Positions 32,273 to 42,589 of a stretch of DNA of 45,500 nucleotides are shown piece by piece. The DNA is from Cryptomeria japonica (lineage: Eukaryota > Streptophyta > Pinopsida > Cupressales > Cupressaceae), in assembly GCF_030272615.1 (NCBI RefSeq), contig NC_081405.1:477553508-477599007 (forward strand). The letters run 5' to 3'. Every line of letters starts with the position of its first letter. Position 1 is the stretch's first letter. Below the pieces are notes generated by a model that did no database searches, was not told the DNA's origin, and worked only from the letters and a program-made list of their open reading frames with translations. The position numbers were made by a program, and so were the translations under genes.

Positions 32273-34243
32273 ACTATGAGCTTTAAAATATTTTGGCTAT
32301 GTTAAATACTCTTCTATGTTCCCACAATGATTTATAGCTAAAAATTAGGCCATTTCGGTCGATGAGATAATTCACATGAATAATTAAATTGTGAAGTGAG
32401 ATAGATAGAACATTTAGGATTCAACCAACTTTAGTGGATGCTACTCGTAGAAGTATTTGAATGTCATGCTCTTTCTCTATCTAATCTTATGCATTTTATC
32501 ATGTTGGACTCTTTGTCTATCTGACCTTATGCATTTTGTTCTCCTTCCAACAACTAAGAGCCTGTGGCACTCTGTGTACGTCTAGTAGTTGTTTGTTTCT
32601 TTTATCCTTGAGAGGAAAATTTTATGTGTTGTAAAAGCTTTGGTGCATTTCCCTAGAATTAGGTTTGTTTATGCTTATTTCCTTCTACCCCTTTTCTTAA
32701 TCCTTAGACCAAAATTGTAGAGTGAACTTCTAAAATCATAGAAATTATATTATTTTAGTTATTGTACTAATAATATTATTTAAATATCAAATTTTTGTAT
32801 TATTAAACCGCATGAGGATAACCCTAACCTAATTTAAATAATATTATTAATTTATATTTTTCATGTTATATATAATCTTTAAAAAGCTTTAAAATATTTA
32901 GAATAAATTTAATCATTTAAATTTATTTATTTATTTTTCAATCATTCAATTTTATTTAATATAATATTAATAATATTATTTAATTATGATTATATTGTAT
33001 TGTATTGTATTGTATTGTATTACATTGCATTGTTATATTATATTATATTATATTTAATTATGATTATATTATATTATATCATTTTAACTCTAGTCAAAAT
33101 TACAAGATATAAAAGAGAAAAATACTAGAGAGTAATCTAGTGAAAAATAAAACCATATAAATTTAAATCTAGTGAATGCCACATTCCTTTTAATCAAATA
33201 GTAAGCAATTATTGATTTATGTTATATTAATGTGTGTGTGTGTGTGTGTTAAAAAATTCTAAAATGTTTAGATAAAATTTAATCCTATGTTTATTTAATA
33301 TAGTAATAATATTATTATATTTAATTATGATTATATTATATTATATTATATTATTTTAACTTTAGTTGAATAGAAAATTACAAGATATAAAAGAAAAATT
33401 ATAGAGTAATGAAGTGAAAAATAAAACCATATTAATTTAAATCTAGTGAATGCATGATTCTCTTTAAGAAGATAGTGGGTGGTTAATTTCAAAAGAAAAT
33501 TTACAGATACTAAATAATTGGTTAAATATTTTTTTGCTGATAGTGGATGTCTGAAATAAATTTTAAAAGAAAATTTAAACATACTAATTTTATTTATTAT
33601 ATTTGTAGGGAAAGGGCCTTGATAATTAACAAAGATAGTTCAACAAACATATCAGGAAATAGCAGTTGACATCAACACAACTAGAAGTACAAGATACCTA
33701 ACTAGCTAAATTGCATCCTATAATTAAAACCATCTTAGTTGAATTAGAAAGATCTAAGTTTATCCCAAAAACACATACAATAGCTACCACTAAGAGAAAT
33801 AGAGACCTGATAACAACATCATTTACAGTCTTAATTAACCCAAACCCATGAAATTTACCTATCAGTAAGACTAAACTGATATAGATAACCATAGTAGGCT
33901 GAATTATTTAAACTGATATACCAAAAAATTAGAATAAAACTAGTCTTAGATAAGAGCATCATTAAAAGGCACCCCTACCTATAAGTCTTAGTCAAAATAA
34001 CAAGCCTAAAAATTATTCCAAAACAAAATGGCACATAGCCCAACAAACTAGCAAAAGTAGTAGCAACAAATAGGGACCATTGAGCAACCCCCAGTTCCTT
34101 GAATGCTTGTAGAGATGGCATTTCTAGTCATCTTGGTCTAGATCCTAGCTCAAATAGATCTCCATCTCTTGTTGACCTTTCCCCTACTCCTTGATCTTTC
34201 TCCTCAGACTGCCCCAACTAGAAACAAACTCCATGGCAACCTT
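32273..34243. other. AT-rich DNA without recognisable genes
   Basis: Flanking DNA between D and C. It contains TATTG/TATTA runs (32995-33060), a TG microsatellite (33231-33249) and the duplicated block described separately. 33600-34240 has short open frames only. The last bases before element C, ACCTT (34239-34243), should be the C target duplication. Confidence 0.5.
32870..33455. repeat. Direct duplication of an AT-rich unit, about 260 bp
   Basis: 33049-33187 and 33309-33455 share the order TATTTAATTATGATTATATT, then ATTACAAGATATAAAAGA, AGTGAAAAATAAAACCAT and TTAAATCTAGTGAATGC. A matching prefix with AAATTTAATC precedes each copy. A variable TATTA run and a TG run lie between, which suggests an old tandem duplication. 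Confidence 0.7.
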
Positions 34244-34898
34244 TGTTGGTAATTGACACTCATTGGATTCATTTTATTGTCATTGATGGCAACAAGATCT
34301 GATGGAAGTCATAAACGGACACTAGGAAGCATATACTGGCAGATACTAGCTTTGGAGCATTCGGGGCTACACCGACATTAATACTTCTTTGGAAGCCGAC
34401 ATCAAGGAGGATTTACTTAAATCATTTTGTAATTATTATTGTCAAGGCTGACATTTTTGTAAATGTATTGTAAGCTGACATAAGGTATATCATTTGTAAT
34501 GGGTATATAGGTCAGTTTGGTAGGTTATTTTGAAAAATGAGAAAGGGATATGAGTGATGTGATAGATGATATGTATGGACATAGGAGAATATAGCAGAAG
34601 TATATGATGCAAAATATATGTATGAAGATCATTTTGTATGCGAGTGTTATATGATGCAATGATCTGCAGATAGCTTGGAAAGAATTATTGGAGGAGAAGA
34701 GATACTGGTAGCAGTTCAAAGCTTATGAACCGGTACAGAGTGGAATCAGAACCAAAAATTTATTTAGTATAGCAGATGCATTCTTGAGTTCATTTTTAGT
34801 AACTTACTTTAGAAGAAATCTTGTAGTTAGTCAGGCTCTTTAGTGATGAGCAGTATGCTCTAGGGAGTGTACCTTCCTGCAAGTGCAGGCCCCTATTA
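34244..34898 (+). repeat. C 5' LTR, first part
   Basis: Starts TGTTGG after ACCTT. It contains GTCATTGATGGCAACA (also near the starts of the A and B LTRs) and a TATATAG box at about 34504-34510. It ends at the TATTA target copy (34894-34898) of element A. With 42256-42515 it makes about 915 bp. Confidence 0.8.
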
Positions 34899-35769
34899 TG
34901 TTGGCATTTTGATGATGTTGTGATTGTCATTTATGGACACACACTTTTTTTATGATCACTTCCCTATGAATGAGTTATGCTCAACTGGTAATTGTTCCAA
35001 CTGGTATTATGTATTATAATCTTTAGACTATTGGTGTTTTGTAGAAGGTGTTTACCGGTCACAAATTGACTGAAGACCCAAAACGGTATGAAGACCTCAA
35101 GCAGTTTGAGAACCCCAAAGCGATATGAAGGAACAAAGTGGTAGTTAATGTTTTTCCAGTCTTCATTTTGACAAACTAGTAATTGGTAAAATGTATGAAC
35201 TAGTAATCGGTAATGAACCGGTATTACTCTGTGATGTGTTACCAATAGGTATTTTTGTGATGAGTTATCATCCACCGATACTTTGGTGGTGATTTTTTGC
35301 CATGTTACCAAATGTGTCTAGATGCATTGAACCTAGGCCCTTAACCAAGTAGGCCTGGCAAAGCCTTTGTATATCCTCTAACAAGGTGGTTCACAACTGT
35401 GAATCTAAAATCCTCTCACAAGGTAGTCTTTAACAAGACTTGTCTCCTAACAGAGATCTAGATTCCTAATAGGATATTTTCTAGTGAAGAACATTGTATG
35501 ACCTTAACCAGTCTGGTTTCTATAATGGAGATAGTTACTTGTGATTTTTAGCTCACCATGGTTTTTCCCATTTGGGTTTCCATGTCAAAACCTCTTGTGT
35601 TATGGTGATTGTGCTCTTGTGGGTGAATGTTTTATTTGTTGTTTTGTTTGCATTTGTCTTAACCGGTTTGTTAGTAAATCTGTTATACCAGTTAACTACT
35701 AAATTGTTTAAGAGTTTAAGTTCAGTATTTTTTGGTATACTAATTCACCCCCCCTCTTAGTATTCATCG
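34899..35769 (+). repeat. A 5' LTR, 871 bp, with 292-bp internal deletion
   Basis: It aligns with 41088-42250 from TGTTGGCATTTTGATG to TATTCATCG. Compared with the 3' LTR it lacks the equivalent of 41527-41818; the junction is at 35337/35338 after CCTAGG. The lengths agree exactly (871 + 292 = 1163). The lost part holds the only good TATA candidate. U3 has a degenerate AAGCGGTATGAAG repeat and several CCGGT words. Confidence 0.9.
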
Positions 35770-35770
35770 A

Positions 35771-35783
35771 TTGTTATCAAAAC
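35771..35783 (+). other. A primer-binding site, degenerate
   Basis: TTGTTATCAAAAC aligns with TTGGTATCAGAGC at the same distance from the LTR end, with three mismatches. Priming from this site would be weak. Confidence 0.65.
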
Positions 35784-35819
35784 CAACCTTTCTATAAGTT
35801 TAACCACTTGGAAGGAGAT

Positions 35820-37100
35820 ATGGGGGAATACACTGTGAGGGAACTTACTCATCATCTCAATCAGACTGAGAAAGCCTTTGATGAACTCAAAGTCAAAATA
35901 TAAGGCATCTCTGGCAAAAAGAAGAGAGCATGCTAAAAAACTGATGGAGATTACTGAAAATAGTTCTTCTGATGAAGCAGACATGGAAGCCCTAGTTGAA
36001 GAAGTTGAAAAACTAAATGAATCTAATGCTAACCTAAGAAGGGAACTGGAAGGACTGGCTATCAGAATGTGTCAAGAGCTTGAGAACTGGAGGAAATATG
36101 AAGACTTGGTAAAAGACAAAGATCATAAGATCTCCAAGCTGAAGCAAGAAATCAATGCCCTTACCGCTCATCTCCAAGAGAGTAAAGTGGAAAAAGAAGA
36201 AATACAAGGTGAACTAAACATGGCTATTTTTGAGAATACAACCTTGAAGGAATCCAATGGTTCTATTACCAAGAAACTCATTGAGACAAAGGAAATACTT
36301 GCCAAATTCAATAAGAGCACTCTTAAGCTAGAACAAAAGCTTGAATCAACAAAACCGGTAAAGAATACCACTGGACTTGGTTGTTTTGGTTATGAGGAAG
36401 GTGAGAACTCTGGAACAAAAGATGGAACATCAAAGAAGCAACCGACACCAAAGGATAAAGGTAAGCAAAAGTTTAAACTTGTTTTCTTTAATTGTCTCAA
36501 GGAAGGACATACTGCTAATGTGTGTAGAAATAAGGCCTACAATAATTTTCCTTATTTTCTAAACAATAAGCCTAGATCCAATAGATTCAATGGTAATTGT
36601 TGTGCATGCAACAAGTTTGGGCATAGAGCATGTGAATGCAGGTCTGTTGTGCAAACACTGGAAGATATCCTCAAATGAGTCAAGGAGTTTTTCCTGAATC
36701 CTCTGTGAACTGGAATCCAAACCAATATAATGCCTATGATAATTAGTCAGGTGGTGGTGGATATCAAGTGACAACCAATTGGAGAGAAACCTGTATGATC
36801 TATCATGGTAGTAGTCACACTACTACAACATGTAGAAGGAAGAATGGAAACATGAATAATGGACCATGGAGAGCACCTGGAATGGTATGCTATCATTGTA
36901 ACAAACTGGAACACCCTGTTAGAACCTACAGAATGAGAAAGAATATATCAAATGATATACCGGTCACTCCGGAAGGAAAGATTGATGTTGAAACCATTCA
37001 AGAAGGAATGAATAAAACATGGAAAAACAAACCTGAAGAAGTGTCACAAGATGAACCGGTATTTCCACCTAGTGTGGAAGTTGCTGAACCGATAAACTGA
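35820..37100 (+). pseudogene. A ORF1: coiled coil with four CCHC zinc-knuckle positions
   Basis: It starts ATG 35820 (MGEYTVRELTHHLNQTEKAF) and ends TGA 37098-37100. Two frameshifts split it, one near 35880-35900 and one near 36655; the middle 35878-36678 is open for 266 residues. The coiled coil (for example DKDHKISKLKQEINALTAHL) precedes four knuckles. These are FFNCLKEGHTANVC (first Cys lost), CCACNKFGHRACEC (intact), CMIYHGSSHTTTTC (second Cys lost) and CYHCNKLEHPVRTY (last Cys lost). The layout is the same as B and C, but less well preserved. A 443-base spacer without coding signal separates it from ORF2. Confidence 0.78.
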
Positions 37101-37543
37101 GCTTCAGAAAAGCTCAGGGGGAACAAATCGGTGAAATGTTTTGAACCCCCAGTTTACACCGGTAAAAGAGCTTAACCGGTATACATTACCTATCAATCAA
37201 CAAAACATTCTGAAGTGGTAAAAGGCAAATTAGGGTTTGTGCCCTAGAAATGGAGCATTTATTATTTTTAGGTGAAGAATTTGTTTTAAAGCGATTTTCA
37301 AGTCATTTTCACTTATCAGTTTTTGAGCGAATAATTTTTCAAGAGCAGAGCGACAAAAGGCGATTCAACTTGCGATTCAGAGAGATTTCAAATCTTGCAA
37401 AAATATCCAAAGTCATTTACAATCAATCAAGTGAAGAACACCAAGCAGTAATCAAGCAATCGAAGTGGTGTAGTGTGAGATGCAAACCCTAAATTTTGAA
37501 ATTGTGAAGGTATTTCTCAGAATTTTTGGTTATCAGTTAAATC

Positions 37544-40500
37544 ATGGCTTCTGCATCACACTCTAGTTCTATTGCACCTATGGACTCACCTGAATTCATT
37601 CAAAGAAAAATGAAATACAATGCCCTATCCCAAATACCCACTAGAGTCATAGTGGAAGATGATATTTCAGGATACATTGACTGCAAACTAGAAGACCTAG
37701 GATCTTTAGTAATTCATTCGCATTTAAGTCTATTTTGTGGGGATGACAAGAAGATGAAACTGGAATACAATATTCTAAGGAGGAAGAAACTTCACAATGA
37801 GGTTTACTTTGTTGAAGAATTCATGGAAGACCACATCCACATCATCCTGAGTAGAGTGCATGGAGACAAGATGTATCTCGAAAGGACGCATGACATTATG
37901 CCTGAAGCAATTCATGCCATCATCAGTTTTTGCAACATAGGTAAGGTGCCATCCCTAAGCAAAGTCATCAATATAGAAATGACTAAGCTCACCGGTTCTA
38001 TGAGCGACCAACGGGGAATGACCATCAACACCATCAAAGATGATTTGGTCAAGTATGCTTGCATGGTGATTGGATACCAGATGTTTTATGCCAACAAAAT
38101 AAACTTTGTCTCTACTACTATGGTAAATGCTGCCTACAAAATGATCATGGAGGATGCCTCATTTGATCTATGCACCTGTATGCAGAAGCAACTTCTATTA
38201 AACCTAAAGTCCATCAAACAGGACACTACCTTAAGATTCAAATTTGGAGAACTTTTGGTAGGTCTGTTTTTCTACTTTCAAGGCTATTTCCCAGGAGTCA
38301 GTGATATTCAATGGTTTGCTAACCAATCGATCACCAAACAAATTAGAGAAATTCTTCAAGTGGTGGGAACCGGATATCCTAAAGTCTTGAATAAATAATT
38401 TGATAAATTCAAGTACAAGATGAGCTAGAGGATGAGGATATCTAGTGACATTGTTAAGAAATATGAAGAGGGAATTTACTTCACCATTAGAGTAGATGAG
38501 TGTGTAATGGAAGCAGTAGAGCCCAGGTAGGAAGAAGTAGAACCTATGGGTTATGAGGTAATGTACGACATGTTGGATGGTATGCCTCTACCCTGATTGC
38601 CTCTCCTTTGAATGCAAAGAAAAAGAGAACACACACCTACTTGGAAAGGGTAACACCCATTGAAGAGCCTTCTATGAAAAAGGGAAAGGTAGTGCCAGTT
38701 GCATCAGCACTAGTTACCTCAGCCAACCCAAAAGTGACCAAGCAGTCACCTACCAAGAAGAAACTGGAAGTTGCACCCACTAAAGTACTTGAAAGGAAGC
38801 AGAAAACCAAGAGCAACTCACCGGAGTTTGAAGACATAGAATCAGATGTGCAACCTAAGAAGACAAAAGCTACCGGGAAGAGACCTGCATCATTTGCATC
38901 GGTAAATATTGATGTCTCTTCTTATAAGCCAATGACACATTGTCAAAGGACTATCAAGAATATAAGAAGGAAACTACTTAGTGATATGAAGGAGTGTTTT
39001 GATGATTTTATTGATAGTGAGAAAGAGGAAACAGAGCAGGAAGTGATAAATTATTTATGTAAAAATGACCTGTCACCATCATAAATTAGATCTAAGGCAC
39101 CTGATTCTTTATATAATTCTTTGGACAACAAATAGCGCATTGCCATAGAAAAAGAACAGGAAATAAGGGAGAAAATATTTGATCAGTACTTTCTTGAAGC
39201 CTCCAATTCTGAATTATTTCAAATTATGGACACACATAATTCATGAGAAGAAGAAGAGTCAGGCTGCTAGAAGGCAAAACCTTTGAAGTAGAGAAGGACA
39301 CTCATCTGCATGCCAAAGTTGTTGTCTAGTTGCATCAAGTGTCTGAGGCCAATAAGAAGGCTGAACAGGGATTGGTAACTAGAAAACCGGATGAGGTATT
39401 TGATGATGAAGGAGAACTGGGTATAGAATAGGTGGACACCATTGATGTTGATGCTTTGGATATTGAAGATGTCACTATAGATGCTGAAAAGGAAAAGGAT
39501 GATAAAGAAAAAGAAGACAAGGAGAAACAGGACAAAGAAAAAGCAGACAAGCAGAAGTTGGAAAAAGAAAAGGCAAACAAAGAGAAAGCAAAGAAAGAGG
39601 AAGAGAAAAGGAAAGCAGAGGAGAAGAAGAAACATGATGAAGAGAAGAGGAAAGAAGAAGAGAAGAGGAAAGAAGAAGAGAAGAGGAAAGAAGAGGAGAA
39701 GAGGAAAGAAGAAGAGAAGAGGAAAGAAGAGGAGAAGAGGAAAGAAGAGGAGAAGAGGAAAGTAGTTGAGGAAAAGAAAGAAGAGGAGAAGCAGAAATAT
39801 GAGGAGAAGAAGAAACAAGAAGAGGAGAAGCAAAAAGAAGAAGAAAGAAAGGAGGAAGAGAAGAAAAAGCATGAAGCAGAATAAAGGGAGAAAGAAGAGA
39901 AAAAGAAAAGAGCGGAAGAGGAAAATAAAGTAGAAAAGAACAAGCAAGCGGAGACTCCAAAGGCAACCAGTGTTCAAGCCAAACCAACCGACATCACTAG
40001 TCCTCTTGACCTCCAATCTCTAGATGAATTGGAGCTACTGCAAGGTATAAAGATAGCATAGGAAAAACTGGAAGCATTGGGAAGGAAAAAGGAGCAGGAT
40101 GTCATTCACACTGCTATTGACACCCTTACTAGTTTGATCCTGGGCACCAAACTCCCCAGTATCAATTCCTCTCTGGCCAAACTGAAACTTCTATGGATAG
40201 TGGTAGAGGACCAAGTACAATGCCTAGAGGAAGTTGCTGAAGATAATGCATAGAAGAAGCATCAAAAGGCACTTAACACTACCTTAGTAAAGAAACTGAA
40301 TGAGCTCTGGTCTCAACTTCAGAAAGAGCATAAGGATATTAGAGATGCTATGGATGAGGGAAATCTACTGCTAAGCAAAATAAGCCAACCCCATCTATTA
40401 TGTGATGATGTGCATACACAAAAGGATAAATTGCAATCTAATTTGTAGACATACATAAGAAACTTTAAGACACCATATGATTCTTTCACCACATATGGGC

Positions 40501-40814
40501 AAATGGTTCGCCGGTATCAGCTCCAGTCTACCAAAATAAAGTTGGAGATTAGCCACAGGACAAGAGATTTGTAGGAACTTCAACTGGTTTTATTACCCAT
40601 ACTACAAATTCTTCAGAAGTGCTTTCTAAATCTAGAAGCTTTAATGGCAACCCAAGAGATGAGCACAATTGATGCCATGGAAGAACAGGTATCACAAATA
40701 CAGACGGAGAGTGAGGTGGCTACCTCATTACTTGAGTCATGGTCATTATCCATGAAGACTTTTATGTAGGATTTTAAATCAGTTTTTGATAAGTTTCACT
40801 CATTATTGTCATAA
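37544..40814 (+). pseudogene. A ORF2: conserved unknown domain plus Lys/Glu-rich coiled coil
   Basis: Start ATG 37544 and final TAA 40812-40814 give 3271 nt, almost the size of B ORF2. 37544-38398 is open (284 residues) and carries the shared domain: IDCKLEDLG, ILSRVHGDKMYLERTHDIMP, LTGSMSDQRGMTI, YACMVIGYQMFYANKINFVS and LRFKFGELLVGLFFYF. The domain end (MEAVEPR, GYEVMYD) follows after stops. Frame changes occur near 38590 and between 39085 and 39280. 38608-39084 is a basic linker with a helical end. 39432-39884 is a Lys/Glu-rich coiled coil with nearly perfect KRKEEE-type repeats. From 39885 the same frame continues to 40814 through five TAG codons. No catalytic motif was seen. It is not translatable as one protein now. 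Confidence 0.75.
39640..39775 (+). repeat. 18-bp in-frame repeat encoding KRKEEE
   Basis: Seven to eight near-perfect units of GAAGAGAAGAGGAAAGAA/GAGGAGAAGAGGAAAGAA. The strand bias (almost pure purine) creates long but meaningless pyrimidine-strand ORFs. Confidence 0.85.
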
Positions 40815-41087
40815 ACACTTATTTATTTTAATGATAATGAGAAATGGGGGTTATTTTGTAGTACTTTGTCATTATTGGCAAAGGGGGAGTAGTATTTAAA
40901 ATTTTGGTGAATGTTATGTATACTTTCATGTTACCACTTAAAGGGAGTAGTATACATTGTAATTTTTGCAAAAGGGATAGTGTATATTCTTAGGGGGAGT
41001 AATTTTGCATATGGCATATTTCTTTTGTAAAAACACTTAGATGTAAAAATTTTCCTAAGTGTTGCCATCAATGCCAAAGGGGGAGAT
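40815..41087 (+). other. A polypurine tract array before the 3' LTR
   Basis: The tract GCCAAAGGGGGAGA ends at the LTR start (41087/41088). Upstream are GGCAAAGGGGGAGTAGT (about 40879), CTTAAAGGGAGTAGTA (about 40938), GCAAAAGGGATAGTGTA (about 40968) and CTTAGGGGGAGTAATTT (about 40990). All five are variants of one motif. Confidence 0.75.
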
Positions 41088-42250
41088 TGTTGGCATTTTG
41101 ATGATGTTGTGATTGTCATTGATGGGAACACACTTGTTTTATGATAACTTCCCTATGTATGAGTTATGCTCAACCAGTAATTGTTCCAACCGATATTATG
41201 TATTATAGTCTTTAGACTATCGGTGTTTTGCAGAAGGTGTTTACCAATCACAAATTGACTGAAGACCCAAAGCGGTATGAAGACCTCAAGTGGTTCAAGG
41301 ATCCCAAAGCGGTATGAAGGAACAAAGAGGTAGTTAACATTTTTCTAGTCTTCATTTTGACAAACCGGTAATTGGTAAAATGTATGAACCGATAATCAGT
41401 AGTGAACCGGTATTACTTTGTGATGTGTTACTAACCAGTATTTATGTGATGAGTTATTATCCACCGACACTTTGGCGGTGATTTTGTGTCATGATACCAA
41501 ATGTGTCTAGATACATGGAACCTAGGAACTTACAATGCAATCCTATTGGACCAACATGAAATCAGATTCCTTTATAAGGACATCATGTCTAGGGTTTTAG
41601 GTGAGAATAAGGGTTTTAGCAGTGCATCGGGGTTTTGTATGTGCGATCATAGAAGAGAAGATTAGGTCTGTGGTAAGAAACAAAGTGTGGAGATATTGAA
41701 GACTGAAGCAATGCTAAATGTGCATTAACAATGAGCTATCAATGATCTAACCAACCATACTGTGTTAGTATCTAGATCATCTACTTGTTGATTACTCATA
41801 TCTTCAACAAGTCTAAAACCCTTAACCAGGTAGGCCTAGCAAAGCCTTTGTAAATCCTCTAACAAGGTGGTTCACAACTGTGAATCTAAAATCCTCTCAC
41901 AAGGTAGTCTTTAACAGGACTTATCTCCTAACAAAGATCTAGATTCCTAACAAGATCTGTTCTGGTGAAGAACATTGTATGACCTTAACCGGTCTGGTTT
42001 CTATTCTGCAGATAGTTACTTGTGAGTTTCTGCTCACCATAGTTTTTACCATTTGGGTTTCCATGTCAAAACCTCTTGTGTTATGGTGATTGTGCTCTTG
42101 TGGGTGAATCCTTTATTTGTTGTTTGGTTTGCATTTGTCTTAACTGGTTTGTTAGTAAATCTTTTATACCGGTTTACTGCTAAACTATTTAAGAGTTTAA
42201 GTTCAGTGTTTTTTGGTATACTAATTCACACCCCCTCTTAGTATTCATCA
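41088..42250 (+). repeat. A 3' LTR, 1163 bp
   Basis: Starts TGTTGGCATTTTGATG and ends TATTCATCA, followed by the TATTA target copy. It carries TTTATAAGG at 41571-41579, which is absent from the 5' LTR, repeated CTAACAAGGTGG-like words (41815-41960), and the U5 motif TTTTTACCATTTGGGTTTCC with GTGTTATGGTG (42043-42085). Confidence 0.92.
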
Positions 42251-42255
42251 TATTA

Positions 42256-42515
42256 TATGTAATATCTTTTCATATGGCCAGTGAACTGATATTGTGGGTC
42301 ACAAATCCAATCGTGGTTTTTCCTCATTGAGGTTTTCCATGTATAAATCCTATGTGTTATGGTGTTCATTTATGTGGATGGTTTATTTGGTCCTTGTTAT
42401 ATGTTTGTTTGTGTACTAGTTTATATATGCATCATATAAAAGGATAAAAACTATTCATTTTGGTAGAACACTGATTCACCCCCCCGCCCCCTCTCAGTGT
42501 TGTTGGATCCCAACA
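42256..42515 (+). repeat. C 5' LTR, second part
   Basis: It continues the C LTR after element A. It has the U5 motif GTGGTTTTTCC..., GTGTTATGGTG (42314-42364) and ends CACCCCCCCGCCCCCTCTCA followed by GTGTTGTTGGATCCCAACA. Confidence 0.85.
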
Positions 42516-42516
42516 A

Positions 42517-42529
42517 TTGGTATCAGAGC
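42517..42529 (+). other. C primer-binding site
   Basis: TTGGTATCAGAGC, a perfect initiator-methionine tRNA site, one base after the LTR end. Confidence 0.9.
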
Positions 42530-42589
42530 TTGGTACCTCAGAAGAAGTTTAACAACTTGAGGAAAATCCTGAAACCAAAATCTTTGAAC

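Larger units (their letters stand above)
34899..42250 (+). mobile_element. A: complete pol-less LTR element, 7352 bp
   Basis: Bounded by perfect TATTA copies (34894-34898, 42251-42255). The 5' LTR is 34899-35769 and the 3' LTR 41088-42250, with a degenerate primer site, ORF1 (35820-37100), ORF2 (37544-40814) and a polypurine array. The interior is fully accounted for and contains no protease, reverse transcriptase, RNase H or integrase. It inserted into the 5' LTR of element C. Confidence 0.92.

Noticed and set aside
31600-32273. Minus-strand ORFs of 60-66 residues
   Set aside because: They lie inside the copia D LTR and have no protein-like features.
35572-35760. Hydrophobic 62-residue ORF, repeated at 42053-42241
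   Set aside because: It is the LTR U5 read in one frame; conservation reflects LTR identity, not coding.
39267-40016. Long minus-strand ORFs (249, 202 and 170 residues), rich in Phe/Leu/Ser, looking like membrane proteins
   Set aside because: They are the pyrimidine strand of the plus-strand Lys/Glu repeat in A ORF2; purine bias removes stops from the opposite strand.
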